Positions 33,887-42,060 of a DNA stretch of 64,000 bases are shown one piece after another. Location: positions 1,027,001-1,091,000 of the forward strand of contig NZ_CP079203.1 in NCBI RefSeq assembly GCF_019297835.1, read 5' to 3'. This stretch comes from Sphingomonas sanguinis. Lineage in GTDB: Bacteria > Pseudomonadota > Alphaproteobacteria > Sphingomonadales > Sphingomonadaceae. The notes under the pieces are model-generated. The model did not search any database, was not told the DNA's origin, and was given only the letters and a program-made list of their open reading frames with translations. Numbering within the stretch: position 1 is the stretch's first letter; every line of letters begins with the position of its first letter. The translations under genes and the position numbers were made by a program.

Positions 33887-35440
33887 TCAATGCATCGCCA
33901 CGGGGCCGCCCTTGGGCAGCGGACGGAGGAACAGGACAAGCGGCATCACCATGATGATGCCGACGCACAGGATGAAGAACAGGTCGTTATAGGTCATGAC
34001 CAGCGCCTGTTGCCGGATCGTATTACCGATCATGCGCAGCGCGGCGTCGGGGCTGCCGAATTGCTGGGTCAGCGCGTCGATCCATCCCTGGGTCGCCCCC
34101 GAATTGGCCGTCAGCGATTCCTCCAGCCGACGCTCGTGCAGGAAGCTGCGCTGGTCCTGCACGGTGGCGATGCCCGCCAGTGCGAAGGAGCCGCCCAGGT
34201 TGCGCGCCGCGCTGAACAGTCCCGCCGCATCGCCCGCCTGCGACGGCGGCACCGACGAGATCGCCGCCTGGTTCAGGAACAACATGCCCAGGATCGTGCC
34301 GACACCGCGCAACAACTGGCTGTCGGTGAACGAACTGCCGGTGGAATCGGCGGTCAGCACCGTGTCGATCCCCGCGCTCAGCGCCATAATGCCCAGCCCC
34401 AGGCCAACCGCGATACGGATGTCGACCTTCTTGATGAGGATCGGGGTGAACGGCATCATGAGCAGGCTGGGGATGCCGCTCAACAGCACGACCTTGCCCG
34501 CCTGGAACGCGTTATAGCCAGCGATCGAGGCGAGGAACTGCGGGATCACATAAGAGGTGCCGTAGAGCACCATGCCCAGCACGATGCCCATGATGACGAC
34601 GCTGCCGAACTGGCGGTCGAGCAGCAACTTCAACCGGATGACCGGGCGCGATGCGACGAACTGCCCGGCGAACAACAGGCCGAAGCCGAAGATCGACAGC
34701 GCGGTCAACTCGATAATCTCGCGCGACTCGAACCATTGCTCGCGCTGCCCTTCCTCGAGCACGACGGTCAGGCCGCCCAGCCCCAGAGCAAGGCCCGCAA
34801 TACCCAGCCAATCGGCCTTGGCCAGTTCGGACAGATGCGGCTTCTGGTGCGGCAGGCCGACGAGCAGCAGCGTGACGAGCACCGCGCCGACGGGGATGTT
34901 GAGGAAGAAGGCATAGTGCCAGCTGACATTCTCGGTCAGCCAGCCGCCGATCAGTGGCCCCATGACGGGACCCAGAATGGCGGTGACGCCGAAGAACGCC
35001 GTCCCGATCGGCTGCTGCTCGCGCGGCAGACGGGTGGCGATGATGGTCAGCGCGGTGGGGATCAGCGCGCCGCCGGTGATGCCCTGCCCCGCGCGGCCGA
35101 TGATCATCATCGTCAGGTTGGTCGACAGGCCGCAGACCACCGAAAAGCCGGTGAACAGGATCGATGCGATCAGCAGGAAGGTGCGCAGGCCGAGCAACCG
35201 CTCCAGCCACGCCGACAGCGGAATGATGATGATTTCGGCGACAAGATAAGAGGTCGCGATCCACGTCCCCTCGGTCCCGCTCGCGCCGATCTCGCCCTGG
35301 ATGGTCGGCAGCGCGGAGTTGACGATCGAGATGTCGAGCGTCGCCATCAGTGCGCCGATGCTGCCCGCCGCGACGGCGAGCCAGGCGGTCAGGTCCGCCT
35401 TGGCCGGAGGGGCGCCCCGCTGGGCGGCGGCGGCGCTCAC
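33887..35440 (-). CDS. DHA2-family multidrug efflux permease (EmrB-like)
   Basis: 517 residues with fourteen predicted membrane spans, the size and layout of EmrB/QacA drug:H+ antiporters. Seen: the conserved LDISIVNSALPTIQGEIGASGTEGTWIATSYLVAEIIIIPLSAWL block (motif D1 region, about 28-72), RAGQGITGGALIPTALTI (motif C region precursor), and ILGPVMGPLIGGWLTENVSWHYAFFLNIPVG (motif C). It pumps hydrophobic drugs or acids from the cytoplasm or inner membrane. Its start overlaps the emrA-like stop by four bases (35437-35440); the outer-membrane gene follows six bases later. Confidence 0.95.
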   Translation of the reverse strand: MSAAAAQRGAPPAKADLTAWLAVAAGSIGALMATLDISIVNSALPTIQGEIGASGTEGTWIATSYLVAEIIIIPLSAWLERLLGLRTFLLIASILFTGFSVVCGLSTNLTMMIIGRAGQGITGGALIPTALTIIATRLPREQQPIGTAFFGVTAILGPVMGPLIGGWLTENVSWHYAFFLNIPVGAVLVTLLLVGLPHQKPHLSELAKADWLGIAGLALGLGGLTVVLEEGQREQWFESREIIELTALSIFGFGLLFAGQFVASRPVIRLKLLLDRQFGSVVIMGIVLGMVLYGTSYVIPQFLASIAGYNAFQAGKVVLLSGIPSLLMMPFTPILIKKVDIRIAVGLGLGIMALSAGIDTVLTADSTGSSFTDSQLLRGVGTILGMLFLNQAAISSVPPSQAGDAAGLFSAARNLGGSFALAGIATVQDQRSFLHERRLEESLTANSGATQGWIDALTQQFGSPDAALRMIGNTIRQQALVMTYNDLFFILCVGIIMVMPLVLFLRPLPKGGPVAMH

Positions 35441-36633
35441 TGGCGCTGCGCCCCCTCCCGCGCTTCGTTATGCTGGTCCTGCTGCTCGGCGATGTGCTTC
35501 AGCGCGCCCTTGGCCGAGCGGGTGTCGACCGTCACCTCGACCGACATGCCCGGCACCATCAGCGCACGGGTCTGCGCATCGGCGTCGACCGCGATGCGGA
35601 CGGGCACGCGCTGCACGATCTTGGTGAAGTTGCCGGTCGCGTTCTGCGGCGGCAGCAGCGAGAATTGCGCACCGGTGCCCGGTGCCACGCTCTCGACATG
35701 CCCCTTGATCTCGACCCCCGGCAGCGCATCGACGTCGATCTTCACCGGCTGGCCGGGGCGCATCAGGCCCAGCTGCGTCTCCTTGAAGTTCGCGTTGATG
35801 TACAACTGGCTGACCGGCACGATCGACATGGTGCGGGTGCCCGCCTGCAGGAACTGGCCAACGCGCACCGTCTTGTTGCCGACGCGACCGCCGATCGAGG
35901 CGCGGATCGTCGTCGAGCCCAGATTGACCTCGGCGGCGTCCAGCTGCGCCTTGGCGGCCTGCCCCTGCGAACGCGCCTGCTGCACCTGCGCGTCGAGCGT
36001 GCCGATACGGCGACGCGACGCGGCCAGCGCGGCGGAAGCAGCGGCGACCTTGGCATTGGCCTGACGCGCCTGGTTCTGAAGCTGCGACAGACGCTCGCGG
36101 CTCTCGGCGCCCGATGCGGCGAGCGGCGTGTAGCGCGTCACCTCGGCCTGCGCGAAGGCGGCGTCGCTCTGCGCGGCGCGGAGATCGGCCTCGGCGCGGT
36201 CGATCGCGGCCTGTTGCTCCTTGATCTGCGCCTGGACACCCTCGGCATTGGCGCGGGCGACACCGATCTGCGCCTGGATCTGCGCGGTCTGCGCCTGATA
36301 GTCGCGGGTGTCGATCTGGAGCAGCGGCTGGCCCGCCTGGACATTCTGGTTTTCGCCGACGAACACCTTGTCGACATAGCCCGAGACCTTGGGCGCGACC
36401 GTGACCGCATCCGCCTGGATGAAGGCGTCGTTGGTCGTCTGCATATACTGGCCGACGCTCTTGTAGTTCGCATACCAGAAGACGCCGCCGATCACCGCGA
36501 CCGCCGCGACGATCAGCAGGATGACGCGGATGCGCCGCTTCTTGGCGGGCGATACGGGGGTCTTGTCCTCCGCCGTCTCCGCGTCCTGGCGTTCGGCGTC
36601 CTGCCCCTCATTCACTTGGTTTGCGTCGGCCAC
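35437..36633 (-). CDS. HlyD/EmrA-type membrane fusion protein
   Basis: 398 residues from GTG 36633. A short charged cytoplasmic tail, one membrane span (RVILLIVAAVAVIGGVFWYA, about 35-54), a lipoyl half-motif (VTVAPKVSGYVDKVFVGENQNVQAGQPLLQID), a long coiled coil (about 115-245), the second lipoyl half (RASIGGRVGNKTVRVGQFLQAG) and the beta-barrel. EmrA-like proteins join the permease to the outer-membrane channel. GTG 36633 is chosen because AGGGAA lies seven bases before it; a GTG 20 codons upstream would extend over the promoter. It is the first gene of the pump operon, divergent from a MarR regulator. Confidence 0.92.
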   Translation of the reverse strand: MADANQVNEGQDAERQDAETAEDKTPVSPAKKRRIRVILLIVAAVAVIGGVFWYANYKSVGQYMQTTNDAFIQADAVTVAPKVSGYVDKVFVGENQNVQAGQPLLQIDTRDYQAQTAQIQAQIGVARANAEGVQAQIKEQQAAIDRAEADLRAAQSDAAFAQAEVTRYTPLAASGAESRERLSQLQNQARQANAKVAAASAALAASRRRIGTLDAQVQQARSQGQAAKAQLDAAEVNLGSTTIRASIGGRVGNKTVRVGQFLQAGTRTMSIVPVSQLYINANFKETQLGLMRPGQPVKIDVDALPGVEIKGHVESVAPGTGAQFSLLPPQNATGNFTKIVQRVPVRIAVDADAQTRALMVPGMSVEVTVDTRSAKGALKHIAEQQDQHNEAREGAQRQ

Positions 36634-36686
36634 AGCGGCTTCCCTGTCGATGGAATCAAAAGAACTGGATGGTGCATTTGCTCGCA

Positions 36687-36704
36687 CTTGCACAATAAGG
36701 CAAG
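36687..36704. promoter_or_regulatory. Possible MarR operator between pump operon and regulator
   Basis: CTTGC (36687-36691) and GCAAG (36700-36704) form an inverted repeat with an 8-base AT-rich spacer. It lies in the 96-base gap between the pump operon and the marR-like gene, the usual place for the operator of this regulator type. The short arms make this tentative. Confidence 0.35.
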
Positions 36705-36729
36705 ACCATTTATTGAGCTACCTCATATT

Positions 36730-37164
36730 ATGTGCGATTATGAAACCCTGGCGCTCCGCTACAGCCGCATTTATCTGCGTTTCCACCGGCTTCTCGACCG
36801 GCAGATGGCCGCGCAGGGCGCCTCGCTGGCGCGCACCAAGATGCTCCATTTCATCGCCAACAACGCGCCGGTTCGTGCCGCCGATGTCGCCGACTGGTTC
36901 GACCTGGCCCCGCGCACGGTGACACAGGCGATCGACACGATGGAGCGCGACTCGCTGGTGGTGCGCGTGCCCGACCCCGACGACCGACGGGCGAAGCGGC
37001 TCGACATCACCGATCATGGGCGGCAGGTCCTGCGCCAGACCGAGCCGCTGCGTCGAACGCTGATCGCTCAGGCCTTCGGCTTGCTGAGCGATGAGGAAGT
37101 CGGGCAGTTCGCGCGAATCCTCGACAAGATGGAACAGGCGATCAAGGGTTCGCCCGGAAACTAG
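36730..37164 (+). CDS. MarR-family transcriptional regulator of the efflux operon
   Basis: 144 residues with a winged helix-turn-helix (about 33-100: ARTKMLHFIANNAPVRAADVADWFDLAPRTVTQAIDTMERDSLVVRVPDPDDRRAKRLDITDHGRQVL, including the DxRxxR-type wing) and flanking dimer helices. ATG 36730 fits the usual length; a longer reading frame upstream runs antisense through the emrA-like gene and is not real. No strong ribosome site is visible. Divergent placement next to the EmrAB-type operon suggests a repressor of the pump that releases DNA on binding a phenolic or other drug. Confidence 0.9.
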   Translation: MCDYETLALRYSRIYLRFHRLLDRQMAAQGASLARTKMLHFIANNAPVRAADVADWFDLAPRTVTQAIDTMERDSLVVRVPDPDDRRAKRLDITDHGRQVLRQTEPLRRTLIAQAFGLLSDEEVGQFARILDKMEQAIKGSPGN

Positions 37165-37172
37165 AACTGCGA

Positions 37173-37652
37173 TCAGATCCGCTCGCCATAGAAACGCAGC
37201 GCGGCTGGCGGATCATTGGGCCGCCCGCCCTGCGCCACCACATGCGCGGCACGGACGGCGGCGCCCAGGCTGCCCGCGCGAAACGGCTTGGCGATGCAGC
37301 CGATGACCAGCGGATGGCCGCCGCGCTCGGGACAATTGCCGCTCAGGAAGATGCAGGGAATGCCGCGATCGGCGAGCAGTTGTGCGGCGGTCAGCCCGCT
37401 ATCGCCATCGGCCAGCTTCACATCGCACAGCGCAAGGTCGGGGCGCCCCTCATCGACCAGCGCCATGGCGGCGGAGACGGTGTCGGCAATGCCGATCACG
37501 CGGTGGCCGTGCAGCGTCAGCGCATCCTCGACCAGCATGGCGACCAGCGCCTCATCCTCGATGATCAGGAGGTTCAGCGGGGTTTCGTCGCCGCGATCGT
37601 CATCGGCAAGTTCTTCAGGACGCGGGGCAAGCCCCGTACGCGCCGCCGTCAT
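37173..37652 (-). CDS. Single-domain response regulator
   Basis: 159 residues containing one receiver domain (about 27-140): acidic pair in LLIIEDEALVAML (Glu32-Asp33), phosphoacceptor Asp77 in LALCDVKLADGDSG, Ser in FLSGN and Lys in CIAKPF. There is no output domain, as in Spo0F/CpdR/DivK-like regulators or those paired with HWE/HisKA_2 kinases. It is encoded after the sensor gene and overlaps its 3' end by 38 bases, so the pair is almost certainly a functional unit. The N-terminal ~25 residues are poorly conserved and a later start is possible. Confidence 0.88.
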   Translation of the reverse strand: MTAARTGLAPRPEELADDDRGDETPLNLLIIEDEALVAMLVEDALTLHGHRVIGIADTVSAAMALVDEGRPDLALCDVKLADGDSGLTAAQLLADRGIPCIFLSGNCPERGGHPLVIGCIAKPFRAGSLGAAVRAAHVVAQGGRPNDPPAALRFYGERI

Positions 37653-38838
37653 GCGGCATGACCAAGATCAGGCACCCATCATCCTCGTTCGTCAACGTCG
37701 CGCGCAACTGATGGCAAAGCCTCGCCATCAATCGATCCCGGTCGATCACATCGGCGATACGTCCCCATCCGATCGCCTCAAACGAGATACGGAGCATTTC
37801 GTTCCCCGGCACTCCGTTCACCGTGAAGCCGATGCGAGGCACCCCTGCCCCTTGCGCCATCAGCGCATCGAGCAGCAGCGCGGCCGCCACCGCGCGTTCG
37901 ATCGGCACCGCGACCCGGCTGCCAACCGTGATCGGCGATTCTCCCGTCTCGCCGCGCAGTTGCGCGATCACGTCGCCGAACAGCGCGGGCAGGTCGACCA
38001 GCCCCGGATCGGCAGTAGCGTAGAGCGGCCGGTGCGCGCTCGCCAGCACCTGCAACCGTTCTGCCGCCCGCATCAGCGCGCGGCGCGTGCCCGTATCGGG
38101 AGCCTCCCGCCCTTCATGCGAGACGAGACCGATCGCCACCTGCAGCGCGTTGCGGACCCGGTGGTTCAACTCGGCCAGCAACTGCGCCTGGGTATCGAGC
38201 CCGCGCCGCAGCGCCTCCTCGATCCGCAACCGATGCTGCGCCAATGCGGCATAATGGCAGAGCAGCAGCAACAAGCGCCGCTCCTCCTCGTCGAACGGCC
38301 GCGCCGCACGCCGCCCGAAGCCGAGCGTGCCCAACAGCTCGTCACCATGGAGCAGCGGCATACACAGATAGACCTGGACGCCCAGCGACCGGACGAACCC
38401 CGTCCGCTCCTCACCGCTGGTCTGGATATCGGTCAGGTGCAGCGTCCGCCGCTCGCGCATCGCCTGGCCGCAGGCGGAAGGGCCGATGTCCAGACCGGCC
38501 GCCGCCTGTCGCTCGGCACGGGTCAGGCCGCCCGAGGTCTCCAGCCGCGCGGCATCGCCATCGCGGCGAAAATGGAAGAACACGTCGAGGCGCAGTTCGT
38601 CGCGGATCAGCGCGAACAGCGAGTCGATCATCGCACCGGGATCGTCGGCGGCCATCAGCCGATCGGTCGCGGCGGCCACAAGCGAGAGGTAGCGCTGCGC
38701 ATCCGCAGGGCTGGGCGCAGCCGGTCCGATCGCTTCGCCGGGTAGCGGCAAAGGCGGTGCTAAAGGTGGTGGGAGAGCCACGACCAGCAGGATAGCGATA
38801 CCGGCCCGTGGCTCCAAGAGCTGTTTGGGCAAAACCAT
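37615..38838 (-). CDS. GAF-HisKA_2 sensor protein with degenerate ATPase domain
   Basis: 407 residues. GAF domain (about 45-205: VAAATDRLMAADDPGAMIDSLFALIRDELRLDVFFHF ... GVQVYLCMPLLHGDELLGTLGFG), then a HisKA_2 dimerisation/phosphoacceptor helix with His226 in ELNHRVRNALQVAIGLVS. The following region lines up with the ATP-binding domain of this kinase type, but the N-box Asn-Glu is replaced (ALLLDALMAQGAG instead of LxLNELxTNAxKHG), and the DxGxG box reads EAIGWG. Kinase activity is therefore doubtful; it may act as a phosphotransferase or phosphatase, like ChpT. It has a hydrophobic N-terminal stretch and no clear membrane span. Confidence 0.85.
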   Translation of the reverse strand: MVLPKQLLEPRAGIAILLVVALPPPLAPPLPLPGEAIGPAAPSPADAQRYLSLVAAATDRLMAADDPGAMIDSLFALIRDELRLDVFFHFRRDGDAARLETSGGLTRAERQAAAGLDIGPSACGQAMRERRTLHLTDIQTSGEERTGFVRSLGVQVYLCMPLLHGDELLGTLGFGRRAARPFDEEERRLLLLLCHYAALAQHRLRIEEALRRGLDTQAQLLAELNHRVRNALQVAIGLVSHEGREAPDTGTRRALMRAAERLQVLASAHRPLYATADPGLVDLPALFGDVIAQLRGETGESPITVGSRVAVPIERAVAAALLLDALMAQGAGVPRIGFTVNGVPGNEMLRISFEAIGWGRIADVIDRDRLMARLCHQLRATLTNEDDGCLILVMPHDGGAYGACPAS

Positions 38839-38878
38839 CGGGCGGAAGGCGGCCTCGGCCCCCTCCCGCCCGGACGGA

Positions 38879-40846
38879 TCAGCGCGCCGTCACCGCCGAC
38901 TGGTCGAGCGGCACGACCGGCAGCCAGACGCGGCTGGCATTGGCGCCACCGCGCTCCAGCGTGATCGTCGCCTTCCTGTAATCGCTCGCCTTGGCCGTGA
39001 AGATATTGGGCACGAAGGTCTGCGGATTGCGGTCGTAGAGCGCGAACAGGCTGGACTGGACCTGGATCATGATCCGGTGCCCCGGCTGGAACACATGGTT
39101 TACCGTCGGCAGGCGGAACTTGTATTCCTGCACCTTGCCCGCCGGAATGGCGGTCGGGTTGGAGAAGCTGTTGCGATAGCGCCCCCGGAAGATGTCGAGG
39201 CTGATCGGCAGCTCATAGCCCCCCATCTTCGGATCGATGGCATTCTCCGGCGGGAGCACGTCAATGATCTTCACCACGAAATCGCCATCGGTGCCGGTCG
39301 TGCGCGCGAACAGATCGGCAATCGGCGCGCCCGAGACGCGCACCGCCTTGGTCAGGACCGGCGTCGTATAGGTCACGACATCGGTTCGGCCATCGGCGTG
39401 CCGCTGATCGCTGACCAGCCAGTCGCCCCAGCGGCCGTCGTTGAAGTTTACCGGGCGCGATAGATGCGGCACCGGATTGGCCGGATCGGAGACATAGGCA
39501 TCCGCCCCCGTCCCCGGCTTGTCGAAGCTCAGCCCCTTGTCATCGGCCAGATAGAGCGGGGTCAACGGAGCCGCGCACCCGCTCTGGCAGGCGAGCGGCC
39601 ATTGCGTCAGCTTGTCCCAATGGTTTTCGCCGGTGTTGTAGATGGCGGCGCTGGGCAGGTTCGCGGGCGCGCCGTCCTTCAGATACTGGTTGAACAGCGG
39701 CAGGACCATATCCTCGCGGAACTGCTTGGCGGTGTCGCCATTCCATTGGAACGGGCCGAGGTTGGTGCCGGTGCGGTTGATCTGGCTATGCCGCCACGGC
39801 CCCATCACGAGGAAATTGTTGCCCAGCTTGCCCTTGGCCTTCAGCGCTTCCCAGGACGTGATCGCGCCGTACATGTCCTCCTGGTCCCACAGCCCCTGTT
39901 CCCAGATGGTCGGGACGTTGGACGGGTTCGCCGCCAGCAGCTTGTCGAGCGCCTGACCCTGCCAATAGAAATCATACGACGGGTGCTGCACGATACGCTG
40001 CCAGAAGGGCAGCTGGTCGTAACCCGACTTCTTCGCCCAGTCGTTCGCCGAGCCGTAGCGGAAATTCTCGTAATCGTCGTAACCGCCGCTGGACGGGGCC
40101 TTGCCCTCGCCCTTGTAGCCGGTCTGCGACCCGATCCAGGCGATATTGGCCAGACGAAACGCGCCGTAATGGAACCAGTCGTCGCCCATCCAGCCGTCAA
40201 TCATCGGGCTTTCGGGCGCGGCGACCTTCAGCGCGGGGTGCGGGTTGAGGAGCGCCATGACGACGGTGAAGCCCTCATAGGACGAACCGATCATGCCGAC
40301 CCGGCCATTGGATTGGGGCAGGTTCGCCTTGTTCACCAGCCAGTCGATCGTGTCATAGGCGTCGGTCGTGTGATCGACCTTGGTCGCGTTCAGGGGGCCG
40401 ATCACGGGCCGGGTGACGACATATTCCCCTTCCGAGCCGTATTTGCCGCGAATGTCCTGATAGACGCGGATATAGCCCGCCTTCACGAACTCCTCATCGG
40501 CCAGCGGCAGCGCCTCGATCATCCGGGTGCTGTCGGAACGCTTGGCACGGCCCGCCGCATTATAGGGAGTGCGGGTCAGGACGATCGGCGCGTTCACCGC
40601 GTTCTTCGGGATCACGATGACGGTGTAGAGCTTCACGCCGTCGCGCATCGGGATCATCACTTCGCGCTTGATATAATCCCGCTCCGCCACATCGGTCGGC
40701 GGGGTGAAATGGGCGGGAATGTCGCTGACCGTCGAGTTGGTGACGACCTTGACCGGCTGCTGGTCCGTCGCGGGCGCCTGCTGCGCGGTGGCGGGCGTCA
40801 GGACGGCAAGCGCGCTGGCGGCGAGAAGGAATTGGCGGAAACGCAT
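38879..40846 (-). CDS. Secreted CocE/NonD family hydrolase (alpha-amino-acid ester hydrolase-like)
   Basis: 655 residues with a signal peptide (about 1-21, ending ATAQ). Alpha/beta hydrolase part with the nucleophile Ser189 in GSSYEG (GxSYxG) and the block VYQDIRGKYGSEGEY (about 128-142) typical of alpha-amino-acid ester hydrolases, whose usual length (about 640-660) it matches. The C-terminal part (about 420-650) is the jelly-roll domain of the X-Pro dipeptidyl-peptidase C-terminal type. It should cleave ester or amide bonds of alpha-amino acid derivatives, including beta-lactam side chains, in the periplasm. It is divergent from an FCD regulator with a perfect operator between them. Confidence 0.93.
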   Translation of the reverse strand: MRFRQFLLAASALAVLTPATAQQAPATDQQPVKVVTNSTVSDIPAHFTPPTDVAERDYIKREVMIPMRDGVKLYTVIVIPKNAVNAPIVLTRTPYNAAGRAKRSDSTRMIEALPLADEEFVKAGYIRVYQDIRGKYGSEGEYVVTRPVIGPLNATKVDHTTDAYDTIDWLVNKANLPQSNGRVGMIGSSYEGFTVVMALLNPHPALKVAAPESPMIDGWMGDDWFHYGAFRLANIAWIGSQTGYKGEGKAPSSGGYDDYENFRYGSANDWAKKSGYDQLPFWQRIVQHPSYDFYWQGQALDKLLAANPSNVPTIWEQGLWDQEDMYGAITSWEALKAKGKLGNNFLVMGPWRHSQINRTGTNLGPFQWNGDTAKQFREDMVLPLFNQYLKDGAPANLPSAAIYNTGENHWDKLTQWPLACQSGCAAPLTPLYLADDKGLSFDKPGTGADAYVSDPANPVPHLSRPVNFNDGRWGDWLVSDQRHADGRTDVVTYTTPVLTKAVRVSGAPIADLFARTTGTDGDFVVKIIDVLPPENAIDPKMGGYELPISLDIFRGRYRNSFSNPTAIPAGKVQEYKFRLPTVNHVFQPGHRIMIQVQSSLFALYDRNPQTFVPNIFTAKASDYRKATITLERGGANASRVWLPVVPLDQSAVTAR

Positions 40847-40920
40847 GAAAAACAGACCCCCTCATGGTCGGTGAATGCCGTATCGTGCCGCGACACGGGG
40901 CCGGGAGCAACTAGCGGCGT

Positions 40921-40941
40921 GAATGATACATGGTATCATTC
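40921..40941. promoter_or_regulatory. Perfect palindrome between ester hydrolase and GntR genes
   Basis: GAATGATAC (40921-40929), spacer ATG, GTATCATTC (40933-40941): nine-base arms without mismatch. It lies 75 bases upstream of the hydrolase start and 115 bases upstream of the regulator start. FCD-type GntR regulators bind such short dyads, so it is a strong candidate operator for the adjacent regulator, shared by both genes. Confidence 0.75.
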
Positions 40942-41055
40942 GACGTGCAAGCATGATGCAAATCACGCCCGAGCTTTCCTTTCGCTGCTTCGCCCCATAA
41001 TATGGTCAGACAACAACGGGGTGCGATCCCCGCGATCCGGGGAGGAACCCACCGA

Positions 41056-41763
41056 GTGACGACCTTGAAGCGGCGCGGACCCGCCCATAGCGCCTTGGCG
41101 CGGGACATCGGTGTCGCCATCGTAACCGGCCGCATCGCCACCGGATCGACCCTGCCCGGCGAAGTCGAGATCGCCGAACAGCGCGGCATGTCACGCTCCG
41201 TGGTGCGCGAGGCGCTGCGGATGCTGGCGGCCAAGGGGCTGGTGGTCAGCAAGCCCAAGGCGGGAACGCGGGTGCGCGAGCGGCTGGAATGGAACCTGCT
41301 CGACCCCGAACTGCTCGCCTGGATGTTCGAGGGCGAGCCGCCCGCCGGTTTCGTCACCAGCCTGTTCCAGCTCCGCCTGATCGTCGAGCCCGCCGCCGCC
41401 GAACTCGCCGCCGTCAAGCGCGACACGCGCCAGCTGTCGCGCATGGGCGCCGCGCTGGAGGCGATGGGCGAACACGGCCTGCACACCGAACAGGGCCGCG
41501 CCGCCGACCAGCTGTTCCACAACATCATCCTGGAGGCGACGGGCAACGAACTGCTCATCAGCCTGTCGGGCAGCATCGGTGCGGCGGTCCGCTGGACCAC
41601 GCTCTACAAGCACCGCAGCGCCAAGCTGCCCCGCGACTCCATGCCCGAACACCGCCACCTGTTCGCCGCCATCGCAGAGGCCGACGCCGCCGCCGCGCGC
41701 GCCGCGACGATCGTGCTGGTCGAACAGGCGCGAGAGGATACGGAACGCGCGCTGGCGCACTGA
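41056..41763 (+). CDS. GntR-family regulator with FCD sensor domain
   Basis: 235 residues. N-terminal GntR winged helix (about 10-75: ALARDIGVAIVTGRIATGSTLPGEVEIAEQRGMSRSVVREALRMLAAKGLVVSKPKAGTRV) and an all-helical FCD ligand domain (about 90-230). The His-rich positions of metal-binding FCD proteins appear in DQLFHNIILEATGN and PEHRHLFAAI. The LLDPELLAWMFE linker is typical of regulators of sugar-acid genes. GTG 41056 is chosen because GGGGAGGA lies about nine bases upstream; the frame is open to 41002. It probably represses or activates the divergent ester-hydrolase gene through the palindrome at 40921; the ligand is unknown. Confidence 0.9.
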   Translation: MTTLKRRGPAHSALARDIGVAIVTGRIATGSTLPGEVEIAEQRGMSRSVVREALRMLAAKGLVVSKPKAGTRVRERLEWNLLDPELLAWMFEGEPPAGFVTSLFQLRLIVEPAAAELAAVKRDTRQLSRMGAALEAMGEHGLHTEQGRAADQLFHNIILEATGNELLISLSGSIGAAVRWTTLYKHRSAKLPRDSMPEHRHLFAAIAEADAAAARAATIVLVEQAREDTERALAH

Positions 41764-41822
41764 AGCGCAGTACACGGGATCGTCCAAGCCTTGGCCAAGC
41801 AACATAAAGGTCTCCTGTCCTT

Positions 41823-42022
41823 CCCTCGCCCCTCGTAGAGGGGAGAGGGTTGCTCCGACTTGGTCTTTGCGTAGCAAAGGCCTAGTCGGAGCTGGGTGAG
41901 GGGTGAGCGCTCGCCTTCGCGAGCGCGCGAGCCTTTCGGCTCGCTCAACCCCTCACCCAAGCTGCGCTAGCCAGCAGGCTGGCAAGCTTCGCTAACCCTC
42001 TCCCCTATCCAGGGGCGAGGGG
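41823..42022. repeat. 200-base inverted repeat element, family I-like long form
   Basis: Outer arms CCCTCGCCCCT (41823-41833) and AGGGGCGAGGG (42011-42021) are exact reverse complements, and several hairpins lie inside: GGGTGAGGGGTGAGCG...CAACCCCTCACCC, GCGAGCGCGCGAGCC...GGCTCGC, and CTTTGCGTAGCAAAG. It fills most of the 297-base gap between the convergent GntR and FUSC genes; no gene is seen in this gap. Confidence 0.8.
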
Positions 42023-42060
42023 AGCAACAGTCCGGCATCGATTTCGATTGTCTCCTCCCC

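Noticed and set aside
33890..36720. Long plus-strand frames opposite the efflux genes, one running into the MarR gene
   Set aside because: Antisense to emrB- and emrA-like genes. Only the part from ATG 36730 encodes the MarR regulator, so the upstream extension was removed.
41764..42060. Possible small RNA or gene in the GntR-FUSC gap
   Set aside because: The gap is filled by a 200-base inverted repeat; the structure is explained by the repeat, and no coding frame with a ribosome site is visible.
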